Assembly (NCBI GenBank): GCA_900770215.1
Contig: CAAGJW010000084.1
Coordinates: forward strand, 1-61,763
DNA from: Bacteroidales bacterium
Lineage (GTDB): Bacteria; Bacteroidota; Bacteroidia; Bacteroidales; Muribaculaceae
DNA length: 61,763 bases
Direction: 5' to 3'
In this document: piece by piece, positions 49,697-58,889 of the stretch
How positions within the stretch are numbered: position 1 is the stretch's first letter
How the letters are laid out: every line of letters starts with the position of its first letter
Notes under the pieces: generated by a model
Seen by the model: only the letters and a program-made list of their open reading frames with translations
What the model was told of the DNA's origin: nothing
Database searches by the model: none
Position numbers and translations under genes: made by a program

Positions 49697-51040
49697 ATGT
49701 CAACATTAACAATTGCAATTGTAGTCGTGTTTGTCATCGGTTATGCCTGCATAGCCCTTGAGAGCGTGACTAAAGTCAACAAGGCGGCCGTGGCCCTGCT
49801 CATGTTTGTAGTGTGCTGGGCACTCTACATGATCGACCCGGCCAGCTACCTGCCCGGCACAGCCGCTGCCGACATCTTCAACAAGGTTAACTCGGTCATC
49901 GAGACCCACCTGGGCAGCACGTCGACCACGCTATTCTTCCTGATGGGTGCAATGACCATCGTGGAGATTGTGGACCAGAACGGCGGTTTCAACTTTGTGC
50001 GCAAGGCGTTGCACACCGAGTCGAAGCGCGCCCTGCTGTGGAAGATTTCGTTCATGGCCTTTTTCCTGAGCGCCATTCTCGACAACATGACCACCACCAT
50101 CGTCATGATCATGGTGCTGCGCAAGCTGGTAGCCGACCACAACGACCGTCTCATCTACGCCTCGCTGGTGGTGATTGCCGCCAATGCCGGCGGTGCGTTC
50201 TCGCCCATTGGCGACGTGACCACCATCATGCTGTGGAACAAGAGCCTCATCACCTCGGCCGGCGTTATCAAGGAGATATTCATTCCCTCGGTCATCGCCA
50301 TCGTGGTGCCAGCTGCAGTGTTGCAGTTCTCGCTGCGGGGCAAGCTTGCCACTACCGACGGGCCGGCAGTGAACAGCGAGAGCAACGCCTTTACCGACAG
50401 GGAACGCAAGGTAATCTTCTTCCTGGGCGTGGGCGGCTTGATATTTGTGCCCATCTTCCGCTATCTCACCAACCTGCCCCCCTTTGTGGGCATCTTACTT
50501 GTGCTTGCTCTGCTGTGGGTCACCACCGAGCTCTTCTACCGCCACCTGCGTGGCAAGGAGGAGAAAGGCGCCATGAACAAGCGCGTGAGCAACGTGCTTT
50601 CCAAGATCGACATGAGCACCATTCTCTTCTTCCTGGGCATACTCATGGCTGTGAGCTGCCTTGAAGAGGTGGGCGTGCTCGGTGCCGTGGGCAAGTGGCT
50701 CAACCAGGTGTCGAGCGGCAACCACTATATTGTGACCGGCACCATAGGCGTGATCTCGAGCATCGTCGACAACGTGCCCCTGGTGGCAGGCTGCATGGGC
50801 ATGTATCCGCTGGCTGCCACGGGCGACTTTGCCGTCGACGGCATCTTCTGGCAGCTGCTGGCCTATTGCGCCGGCGTGGGCGGCTCGATGCTCATCATTG
50901 GCAGTGCTGCCGGTGTCGTGGCCATGGGCCTCGAGAAGATAAGCTTCGGGTGGTACATGAAGCACATCAGCTGGATTGCATTCCTGGGCTACATTGCCGG
51001 CATCTTCAGCTATTACCTGCTGCGCACATTCATCTTCTAA
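49697..51040 (+). CDS. nhaD: Na+/H+ antiporter NhaD
   Basis: A 447-residue inner-membrane antiporter with about 12 helices that exchanges Na+ for protons. Signatures: FSPIGDVTTIMLW with NAGGAFSPIGD, SIVDNVPLVAGCMGMY, and LSAILDNMTTTIV. It gives salt and pH tolerance. Followed by a strong terminator. Confidence 0.93.
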   Translation: MSTLTIAIVVVFVIGYACIALESVTKVNKAAVALLMFVVCWALYMIDPASYLPGTAAADIFNKVNSVIETHLGSTSTTLFFLMGAMTIVEIVDQNGGFNFVRKALHTESKRALLWKISFMAFFLSAILDNMTTTIVMIMVLRKLVADHNDRLIYASLVVIAANAGGAFSPIGDVTTIMLWNKSLITSAGVIKEIFIPSVIAIVVPAAVLQFSLRGKLATTDGPAVNSESNAFTDRERKVIFFLGVGGLIFVPIFRYLTNLPPFVGILLVLALLWVTTELFYRHLRGKEEKGAMNKRVSNVLSKIDMSTILFFLGILMAVSCLEEVGVLGAVGKWLNQVSSGNHYIVTGTIGVISSIVDNVPLVAGCMGMYPLAATGDFAVDGIFWQLLAYCAGVGGSMLIIGSAAGVVAMGLEKISFGWYMKHISWIAFLGYIAGIFSYYLLRTFIF

Positions 51041-51095
51041 ATATATAAAAAAATCTTACTTTTTCGGCCTGCGGCTCATCAAGTCCAGGCACCAG

Positions 51096-51129
51096 CCGCC
51101 CGGCAGTCGCGACGACTGCCGGGCGGTTT
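51096..51129 (+). terminator. nhaD terminator
   Basis: A 14-bp perfect stem CCGCCCGGCAGTCG/CGACTGCCGGGCGG followed by TTTC. Confidence 0.75.
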
Positions 51130-51162
51130 CACTCTGCGTCTCACACAGGCCTGTACAATACC

Positions 51163-51202
51163 AAAAAGAAGTGGCAGCGCCTTCACGGCATTGCCACTTC
51201 TT
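51163..51202 (-). terminator. Terminator of the giant GLUG-protein gene
   Basis: Minus-strand AAGAAGTGGCA ... TGCCACTTCTT followed by TTTTTGG. Confidence 0.8.
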
Positions 51203-51244
51203 CATTTATCAAGGGAGTTTATATGCTTTGCTACACAGTTGAGG

Positions 51245-54200
51245 TCACTTCCTCACCTTGGTCGAGCGGGTCGTGCCGTCGCTGTAGGTGTTGACCTCGA
51301 TGTAGACTTGTCCACTCTCAACACTGGAGGCAGGAATCTCGATGCCAGCCACGTTGTAGTACACCGTCTTCACGATTTGGTTGGCCTTGTTCACATCGGT
51401 CACGCCAGTGCCCTCAAGCAAGTTGACGGTCCACGGTGCGCTAAACTGGCCACAGGTGGCAGTGAGCACCACACCCTGGGCGCCAGCCTTGTGAATGGCC
51501 TCGTTGCCGCTTATGGTGAGTGCATCGTTGCTCGAGGTCCAGGTCACCCCCTCGGGAGTGCCCAGCATCATCGTGCTCGCCACGCCATCGTAGGTGTCGT
51601 TGGGGTTGGTGAGCACCACTGCGGCGGCATAGGCACGCGCGCAGTCGTTGCTGGTGAAGCCAGGTATCACGGGGAAGCTGAACTCGTCGAGAGCGTCCCA
51701 ACCGGCAGCTGCATCGACACCGGCGATCGCAACATCGGTAGGAGACGGAGCAAACTCGGTGAGTGCAGCGAGCTCCTTGACGGTCACAGCCGTGGCTGCA
51801 ATCGTGTCTTGGGCATAGGTGCCGAAGTCGGTCACATAGTAGGTGTTCATCACCACATTGGTCGTGTCCCAAGTCTTAGGCGTAATCGTGCCCACGATGT
51901 TGCCGCTGGTGGTGTCGCCAGGTATCACGCGGCCGGCATTGTAGCAGTTGTAGAGGCGAGTGCCGGGCTTGTTGGCGTAGCCGCACGAGCTCTGGCCCAC
52001 GAGGCCGCCCACGCCCTTGGTGCCGTTCACCACACCGCGGTTGTAGCAGTTGATGTAGGTAGCCATCGACTGTCCGCCCAGGCCGCCCACATTGTAGCTG
52101 CCAGCGGCATAGCTGCCTATATTGCCCGTGTTGAAGCAGTTCACCACATAGGCCATATAGTTGCCATAGCCGTTGATGCCGCCAGCACCCTGCTTGGCCG
52201 TCTGGCAGTTGCCCGAGTTCCAGGAGTTCTGGATATAGATATAGTTGCCCATGATGTTGCCAATGCCAGAGGCGCCGAAGGTAGCGCTTATCTCGCCGGT
52301 ATTGTAGCAGCTGTCGATGGTGCAATAGGCTGGGATGCGGCCGCCTATGCCAGCTGCATAGTTGGTGGCCACGATGCCGCCCGTGTTGTAGCAGTTGGTG
52401 ACATAGATGCGCTCGGCCTCCGACTTGGCATCCTCGCTATAACCGAAGATGTTGCCGTTGTAGATGCTGGCGTCGGCCGTGATCGAACCCGTGTTGTAGC
52501 TGTTCATCACGCGGCTGTGAGGCGTCAAGCAACCCACAAGGCCGGCGGTGGCATAGGTCGTCTTCAATGTGGTGTTGATGTCGGCCACATTGTAGCAGCT
52601 GTCGATATAGAGCGGAGCCTTGTTCTTCGACGTGTAGCCTATGAGGCCTGCAACCGACGATGCACCCGAGAGAGCACCCTCGTTGCCGGTCGAGACGAAG
52701 TACACGGTGTCGGCCGAGTTGCTGTAGGCCTGGATACCGGCCACCTGAGCAGCCTTGCCGGCTGCAATCTCGCCCTTGTTGACGCAAGCGTAGTAGCGAC
52801 TGCCGTTGCCGGCGGCCACAAAGCCTGCCACGTTGCGGGTCGAAGTCGATGTGCCCGTATAGGAAACCTTGCCGCTGTTGACACAGTTGTTGAAGTACAC
52901 GTTGTCGTCGGCGGCGGCTGCAAATCCAGCCACGTCACCCTTGCTGCTCGACACCGCAGCCTTGTTCTCGCAGTTGTTGAACACGGCCCCCTTGTAGGCA
53001 TAGGCGGCAAAACCGCCCGTGCTGGCAGCAGTGGTGGTCACAGCCACATTGTTGACACAGTTGTTGAGCACACCCTTCATCTTGCCCGAGAAGCCGCCAG
53101 TGTAGGTCTTGGCCGAGGTCACCGTGCCCTCAAGGGTGAGATCGTTGACTGTAGCCTTGGCACCGACGAGGGCAATGGCGCCCTGGTAGCTGGCTTGAGG
53201 ATTGTACTTGATGCCCTTCACCGTGTGGCGGGCACCGTCGAGCGTGCCGTTGAATGAGGTGACACCGTCGTAGGCGATAGCCACAAAGGTGGTGTCGCCG
53301 AAGTCGATGTCGTTCATCACCTTCACATACTGACCTTCAAACTGGTTCTCGGTCGTGGCCATGTATTGTGCAAATTCATCCCACTCGCCCGTGTTGTGGA
53401 TCTGGTAAGGATCGGCCTGCGTGCCGCTACCTGCCAGTGGCACTGGAGCCACTGCTCGCAGCAGGTAGGGACGGGTGAAGCCGCCCAGCGTAGCCGTGAG
53501 CGTATCGGTGACCAGCGACGAGGCAGCTGGCACCTTGACTGTGGTGCCGTCGATACCGAAGGCAGTGCCTTGAGCCAGCTTCCATGTTGTGCCCTGCACG
53601 TTGCTCAGGGTAGCGTTGTGCTGCATCTGCTTCACGGTCTCGCCGTCGGCAGCAGTCATCACCACTTGTGCGGCCTCGACAGCCACGACATCGTTGGCAA
53701 AGTTCTTGAGCATGGGGTACTGGCCCTTGCTGAAGAGCCACAGGCTGTCGGCATAGCCAGCGAGTGCCTTGCCACTGGTGAGCGTGGCAGTGGGCACGGC
53801 CTCGGCGCCCGGCATGCCGTCGTTGGCAGCAGCCTGGAGGCCCGTGGCCTGCCTGTCGAAGTAGCAGTTCTCATAGGTACCTATGGGGGCATATCCGCTG
53901 CCGCCTATATTGCCGGTAGTAGCCAGGTCTTGTGTGAGCACGGTGCCGTAGTTCAGACCCTGGTAGATGTCGTTGCAGCCGTCGCTCTTGGTGGTGGTGC
54001 TTATCGAGCCCACGAGGCCGCCCACGTTGCGGCGGGCGCTCACGAGGCCTGCGTTGACCACGTTGCGGAACACACCGCCCGACGAAGAGCCCGAGATGCC
54101 GCCAGCCAGGTGGATGCGCGACTCAGAGACAAAGTCGGAGAGCACCTTGGCCTCGACGTTGCCCACATTCTCGCAATTCTCGATAGTTCCGCCATTGGTA

Positions 54201-57200
54201 CCCGAGATGCCGCCCACGGTAGTGAAGCCTGTGTAGACGGCGCCGGCATTGAGCGAGTTTTTCACCACTGCGCCCTTGCAGTTGCTGCCCACGATGCCGC
54301 CCACAGTGCCGCTGTAGCCAATGATGGTGGCATAGTTGCGGCAGTTGTCGACAGTACCCCAGTTGTAGCCCACAAAGCCGCCGGCGAAGCCCCACAGCTC
54401 AATCTCGCAGTCGGAGGCCAGGGTGAGGTTCTTGACCACGCCCATGGCATCGGTTTGGCCTATGAAGCCCTTGTAGATGCAGCTCTTGGTGCCGTTGCCC
54501 GTTTCGGGCTCGCCCTGCGGGTGATCTTTCCACTGCACATACTCGAGTTTCATGTTGTGGATGGCATGGCCGCCGCCGTCGTAGGTGCCGGCAAAACGCG
54601 TGTAGGTGAAGTTGGTGATCTGGTTGCAGATGCCCACAAAGGCGGTATCCTTCTCCAGGTCAATGTCGGCAGTCTGCAAGAAGTATACGCCAGGATAGAA
54701 CTGGCCCACCTTGGTGGTGAGTTCACTCAACTTGATGAGGTCGGCCTTGTTCTTGATCAAGAACGGCGAGTCCTTCTTGCCCGTGCCCTCGAAGAAGCGC
54801 GGAGCCACCTTGATCACAAAGAAGCGCGGAGTGATGGTTGCATCGGCAGGATTGTAGATGACCAGGGTATCGGTGCCGAAAGTGCCGTTGAGCTTGAGGG
54901 TAGTGCCCTCGATGGTCACGTTGGCGCCCTTGTCGGAGAGCTTACCGCCCTCATACACCTTGGCCACACTGTTGCCCAGCAGGTAGAAGGTGGCATTGTT
55001 GGCCACATAGTTCACATTGTCGGGGAAGTCGTTGTCGAGCTTCAGCACCGAAGCGCCCAGCTGGGCCACGGCATTGTCGTCGATGCCCTTGAGGCGCGGA
55101 TAGTAGTTCTGAGTGAACGTCCACTTGTCGGCCGGGAAGCCCTTGGGGCCGCTGGCACTGGTGAGGTCGCTGGTGAGCACGCGGTAGTGCTGGCTCTTGA
55201 GGTCGACCATCTGCTGGTCGAAGTACACATTGGCGATAGTGGGCGACGAGCCTGCCTCGATGGTGCCCAGTGTCTCACGCACCTCGGTCTCGGGCACATA
55301 CTGGTAGGTCTCGGCATTGAGACGGCCCGTGTAGTAGCAATTCTTCACCGTCGACTGCAAGGTGTCGGTGTGCTGGTTGACCGTGTTGTAGAAAGGCCTC
55401 ACCCAGCCGGTGATACCGCCAGTCTGGCGCGAACCCGACGAGCGCACATGGCCAGTGGCATAGCTGTTGAGCAGGGTGCCTTGCAGCACGCCCACAACGC
55501 CGCCCACGCCTGTCTTGGAGTCGTAGCCGTACACATTGGCCACAGCAAAGCAGCCGTCGACCGTGCCCTTAAACACCTGGCCCACGATGCCGCCCACATA
55601 GAGGTTGCTGTGGGTAGAGCCGTCGACCGTGCCGGTGAAGTAGCAGTTGGTCACCTTGGAGTCGACATTATACATAGTGCCCACGATACCGCCGGCCGTG
55701 TAGCTGTCGGTGGGGCCGGCAGCCGTAACCTTGCCCTTGGCCCAGCAGTTGTCGATGTGGCCGTAGGTCTCGCCGGCGATGCCGCCGTTGATACCACCCG
55801 TGCTGGCGATAGTGCCCTCGAAGGTGGAGTTCTTCACATTGTTGCCCAGGGCCACGATACCGGCCGCAGCGATGCCCTCGCTGGTGATGGTGCCCGTCAC
55901 GTGGCAATTCTCGATGTTGCCATGATCCTGGTAGCCCACCACACCGGCGGTGTAGTAGTACATCGAGGAAACGTTCACATTCTTGAGCGTGAGGTTCTTG
56001 ATCACGCTGGCCGTGTCGGCGCAGCCGAAGAGGCCAGCATAGCCCTTGACGCCCGTGTTCACATTCAGCCCCGTGAGCGTGTGGCCGTTGCCGTCGAAGG
56101 TGCCCGAGAAGCGCTGAGTCCACGCGTTGCCTATCGGGGTGAAGCGATAGCCCGACATGTCGATGTCGTTCTCCACCCTGAAGTACTTGCCGTTGAACGA
56201 CTTGGTGTGGAACATGTAGGGGCCGCCATAGGTCTGGTCGGGGTCGTTGTTCACCTTTTCGGCCAGCAGGATGAGGTCGTCGAGGGTCTTGATCTTCCAC
56301 GGGTTGGCCTCGGTGCCCTCGCCTTGCCACTCGGTGACGCTGAGCACCGGGATAGCAAAGTCGGAGCTGGCCGTGATGGTGCCGTCGAGCAACTTGCCGG
56401 TGTAGTACTTGTTGGTGCTCAGCATGATCCAGTTGCCCCAGCTGAGCTTGTTGCCGTTCACCTTGCCCACGATGGTAGAGCCGGTGGTCTTGCCCGTCGA
56501 CCAGTCGGCAGGCAGGGTGTAGAAGTTGCCCATCGTGGAGCCGCCCTCATACACGAGCTGCTGGTCGATGGCAAGCGTAGAGTCGGTCTTGAGAATGACC
56601 TCGATCGTCTTACCGTGGTCGCCGAAGTTTTTCACCGTGACCAGGTTCTTGCCCGTCTGGGTCACCACCACGTTCCAGTCATAATAGGTGGTGTCGCTCG
56701 ACGAGTTGATGTACTTGACGTGCATCTGGCCGTTGGCCTTCTCTATCTCGGTATTGTAGCCGGCATACACAAAATCGCCGGCATCCTTGCCGCTCTTTAC
56801 AAAGATGGCCCACATGCCGTCGAGCGTGATGGTGCCATTGTCGTCGATTGTGCCCGTGATGGGCGTGGCATAGTCGGGCTTGGCCTTGCTGGTAACCGTG
56901 GCCAGGTCCATCTCGCCGTAGGTTTTGTGGGTGTAGGCATACTGGCTCGGGATCGAAATCGTCTTCTGGGCCAGGTTGACGCCTGCTTTCACATTCACAC
57001 CATTCAACCAGAAATTGGAAATCAGGATCGAGTCGGTGCCCACGGCCGAAATCACGGTCGAGCTGCCTCCAGCACCGTTGGTGTTGGTGAGCGAGCCGTA
57101 GGTCATCACGCTTTTTCCCGTCAGGTCGGCCACACTGGTCACAGCCCTCTTGCGGGCCGCCTTGCGTGCCTTGTGCTTGGGCGCGTCGATCGCCTTCAAC

Positions 57201-57376
57201 TCTTTGGCCTGAACCACTGTGGCTTGTTGAGCGTCGCCCGATACCAGCACAGCCGAGGGGTCGAGCTGTTGCCCGCCCTTCTGCATGTCGACCGCTGCGA
57301 GGTCAACTTCCTGAGCCCAAGCCATCGATGTTGCCATTGCTCCCAGTAGCAGAAGCAAGGTAGTGACTTTTCTCAT
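51245..57376 (-). CDS. Giant GLUG-repeat surface protein with sorting-like C-terminal tail
   Basis: A 2043-residue exported protein. Signal peptide 1-22; a basic, helix-prone linker (about 55-80, KHKARKAARKRA); then a first beta domain to about 330. Repeated GLUG-type segments in three blocks follow (roughly 340-720, 880-1190, 1330-1850), for example AGLFGCADTASVIKNLTL, GGIVGTMYNVDSKVTNCY, GGLGGQSMATYINCYNRG: probably beta-helix coils. Bacterial Ig-like character appears near 1900-1980 (GVTWTSSNDALTISGNEA). The last 40 residues carry the shared tail (YYNVAGIEIPA ... YIEVNTYSDGTTRSTK). The ATG at 57376 replaces a TTG two codons earlier. Likely a cell-surface adhesin or scaffold. Confidence 0.88.
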   Translation of the reverse strand: MRKVTTLLLLLGAMATSMAWAQEVDLAAVDMQKGGQQLDPSAVLVSGDAQQATVVQAKELKAIDAPKHKARKAARKRAVTSVADLTGKSVMTYGSLTNTNGAGGSSTVISAVGTDSILISNFWLNGVNVKAGVNLAQKTISIPSQYAYTHKTYGEMDLATVTSKAKPDYATPITGTIDDNGTITLDGMWAIFVKSGKDAGDFVYAGYNTEIEKANGQMHVKYINSSSDTTYYDWNVVVTQTGKNLVTVKNFGDHGKTIEVILKTDSTLAIDQQLVYEGGSTMGNFYTLPADWSTGKTTGSTIVGKVNGNKLSWGNWIMLSTNKYYTGKLLDGTITASSDFAIPVLSVTEWQGEGTEANPWKIKTLDDLILLAEKVNNDPDQTYGGPYMFHTKSFNGKYFRVENDIDMSGYRFTPIGNAWTQRFSGTFDGNGHTLTGLNVNTGVKGYAGLFGCADTASVIKNLTLKNVNVSSMYYYTAGVVGYQDHGNIENCHVTGTITSEGIAAAGIVALGNNVKNSTFEGTIASTGGINGGIAGETYGHIDNCWAKGKVTAAGPTDSYTAGGIVGTMYNVDSKVTNCYFTGTVDGSTHSNLYVGGIVGQVFKGTVDGCFAVANVYGYDSKTGVGGVVGVLQGTLLNSYATGHVRSSGSRQTGGITGWVRPFYNTVNQHTDTLQSTVKNCYYTGRLNAETYQYVPETEVRETLGTIEAGSSPTIANVYFDQQMVDLKSQHYRVLTSDLTSASGPKGFPADKWTFTQNYYPRLKGIDDNAVAQLGASVLKLDNDFPDNVNYVANNATFYLLGNSVAKVYEGGKLSDKGANVTIEGTTLKLNGTFGTDTLVIYNPADATITPRFFVIKVAPRFFEGTGKKDSPFLIKNKADLIKLSELTTKVGQFYPGVYFLQTADIDLEKDTAFVGICNQITNFTYTRFAGTYDGGGHAIHNMKLEYVQWKDHPQGEPETGNGTKSCIYKGFIGQTDAMGVVKNLTLASDCEIELWGFAGGFVGYNWGTVDNCRNYATIIGYSGTVGGIVGSNCKGAVVKNSLNAGAVYTGFTTVGGISGTNGGTIENCENVGNVEAKVLSDFVSESRIHLAGGISGSSSGGVFRNVVNAGLVSARRNVGGLVGSISTTTKSDGCNDIYQGLNYGTVLTQDLATTGNIGGSGYAPIGTYENCYFDRQATGLQAAANDGMPGAEAVPTATLTSGKALAGYADSLWLFSKGQYPMLKNFANDVVAVEAAQVVMTAADGETVKQMQHNATLSNVQGTTWKLAQGTAFGIDGTTVKVPAASSLVTDTLTATLGGFTRPYLLRAVAPVPLAGSGTQADPYQIHNTGEWDEFAQYMATTENQFEGQYVKVMNDIDFGDTTFVAIAYDGVTSFNGTLDGARHTVKGIKYNPQASYQGAIALVGAKATVNDLTLEGTVTSAKTYTGGFSGKMKGVLNNCVNNVAVTTTAASTGGFAAYAYKGAVFNNCENKAAVSSSKGDVAGFAAAADDNVYFNNCVNSGKVSYTGTSTSTRNVAGFVAAGNGSRYYACVNKGEIAAGKAAQVAGIQAYSNSADTVYFVSTGNEGALSGASSVAGLIGYTSKNKAPLYIDSCYNVADINTTLKTTYATAGLVGCLTPHSRVMNSYNTGSITADASIYNGNIFGYSEDAKSEAERIYVTNCYNTGGIVATNYAAGIGGRIPAYCTIDSCYNTGEISATFGASGIGNIMGNYIYIQNSWNSGNCQTAKQGAGGINGYGNYMAYVVNCFNTGNIGSYAAGSYNVGGLGGQSMATYINCYNRGVVNGTKGVGGLVGQSSCGYANKPGTRLYNCYNAGRVIPGDTTSGNIVGTITPKTWDTTNVVMNTYYVTDFGTYAQDTIAATAVTVKELAALTEFAPSPTDVAIAGVDAAAGWDALDEFSFPVIPGFTSNDCARAYAAAVVLTNPNDTYDGVASTMMLGTPEGVTWTSSNDALTISGNEAIHKAGAQGVVLTATCGQFSAPWTVNLLEGTGVTDVNKANQIVKTVYYNVAGIEIPASSVESGQVYIEVNTYSDGTTRSTKVRK

Positions 57377-57529
57377 AAGCAAAAATTGATGGGGATAGTT
57401 TATTATATTTTAGTCTCCCGGATTAAACCGCGCGCATCCCCTTTTTAAGACGCGCTGTCCACTTGCCCGAAGACCATGTTGATTCATTTTAACACGTTAC
57501 AATTTCATAGAATTGCGATGGATTTGGCA

Positions 57530-57560
57530 CAAATATATCACATATTTTTATTAAAAGCAA
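57530..57560 (-). promoter_or_regulatory. Promoter of the giant surface-protein gene
   Basis: Minus-strand -7 box TATATTTG (57530-57537) and TTG (57558-57560), 20 bp apart; the leader is about 145 bases. The 57377-57639 gap contains little else. Confidence 0.65.
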
Positions 57561-57639
57561 ACATTTTTAAGGTAAAAATTGTCGATGGCATTATCTCTCC
57601 TATCTCGATTCTATCCACAATTGCCCAACGCCAGGGGCG

Positions 57640-58878
57640 CTATCGGGCAAGCAATTTCGACCGCTGGCAAGTGCCGTCGGTGTAGCGGGTGACCACAATG
57701 TTGACGCCCTGCATGGGCATGCGGCTCACAATGCCCGTGGGCCCTACGTAGGTCACACTGCTCACAGTGGCGTCGCTGGCAGCGGGCTCGGCAACAGCGC
57801 TGGCCTCGGGGGCCAGGATGTAGCGGGCAATGTAGCCGCCCGGGTTCCACTGGTAGATGTAGACGCTGGCCGTGTCGCGGGGCTCGGCATTGAGCCAGTT
57901 GAGCCGCGTGGTGCGGCCAGTGAACTCATTGTCGTGCCGGGCCACCACCGTCACCGTCGAGCCGTCGACCTCGCCCGTGGCGGTTGCACCCAGGCGGGCC
58001 ACAACGAAGCCGTCGTTCCAGTTGGGACTGCTCGAGAGCATCACGTAGTTGGCCCCCGCGAGGGCAAAAGCGCCAAAGCCGTACGAGGTGCCGTAGACTT
58101 GCTCGCCCAGCTGTTGCACGTCGATGGCTTGTGCTCCCGTCACCTTGTCGCTGGCATCGAGCATGAAGTCGACAGGGTTGCGCGTGGGGTTCACATAGGT
58201 GTAGTGGGGCGTGCCGTCGGCAGCACGCCAGGCCTCGATCACGTCTTCGGCTCCGGTGTGCAGGAGGGCATCGCCCTGGAGCCGGGCCACAAACTGGTGG
58301 TCGATGTTGAAGTGGCGCTCCAGCCGGCCCTGTGCGAAGTGCATCACATAGATGCGATCCTCGTTCATCGAGGTGATCATGAGCGTGCCGCCCGCGGTCG
58401 AGAAGATGTCGCCCGAGGCGGTACCGAAGTAGTCGGTGCGCAACGCCGGGCAGTCGGCAGGCAGGGTGACGTCGGTCACTGCCGACCCGTCGGCCTTGAT
58501 GAGCCTGAGCTCGGGCGTGTCGACCCGCAGGGCAAGCGGATACTGGCCCAGGCGCACAATCATGTTCATGGCCCAGTCGTGGGTGAAGTTGCTGCCCAGG
58601 CCCGTGGCATAGCACGAGCCCGTGGCGCCGTTGCGGTCGTAGACTGCAATGCACTGGCTGCCGGCATTCTTGTTCTGGATGTAGAAGCGATTGTCGTGCC
58701 CGAAGCCCTGGCGCATGTCGACCCATCCATCGTTGTCATAGGGGCACACGCCCGCCCATTTCCAGTCCTGGGTGAGCGTCATGCCGCCAGTCGTGGAAGC
58801 AGGCGTCGCGGCACTGGCACCTATGCAAGCCGCCAGGCCGAGAAGCACCACCGCCCATGTCAACCTTGCATTGCTCAT
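57640..58878 (-). CDS. Surface/secreted protein with shared C-terminal tail
   Basis: A 412-residue exported protein. The signal peptide LTWAVVLLGLAACIGASA could also be read as a lipobox (LAAC). The body (30-350) is an even series of beta segments with FGHDNRFYIQNKNAG, YFGTASGDIFSTAGGTLMI and GFGAFALAGANYVML, suggesting a beta-propeller. The tail (VTYVGPTGIVS ... GVNIVVTRYTDGTCQRSKLL) matches the shared motif. It starts 11 bp after the gene at 58890, so the two are in one operon. Confidence 0.8.
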   Translation of the reverse strand: MSNARLTWAVVLLGLAACIGASAATPASTTGGMTLTQDWKWAGVCPYDNDGWVDMRQGFGHDNRFYIQNKNAGSQCIAVYDRNGATGSCYATGLGSNFTHDWAMNMIVRLGQYPLALRVDTPELRLIKADGSAVTDVTLPADCPALRTDYFGTASGDIFSTAGGTLMITSMNEDRIYVMHFAQGRLERHFNIDHQFVARLQGDALLHTGAEDVIEAWRAADGTPHYTYVNPTRNPVDFMLDASDKVTGAQAIDVQQLGEQVYGTSYGFGAFALAGANYVMLSSSPNWNDGFVVARLGATATGEVDGSTVTVVARHDNEFTGRTTRLNWLNAEPRDTASVYIYQWNPGGYIARYILAPEASAVAEPAASDATVSSVTYVGPTGIVSRMPMQGVNIVVTRYTDGTCQRSKLLAR

Positions 58879-58889
58879 TGCATGTCCCG

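Noticed and set aside
53366..57349. 1327-codon plus-strand frame opposite the GLUG gene
   Set aside because: Ala/Val/Gly/His-rich, no signal peptide or domains; a shadow of the minus-strand repeat protein.
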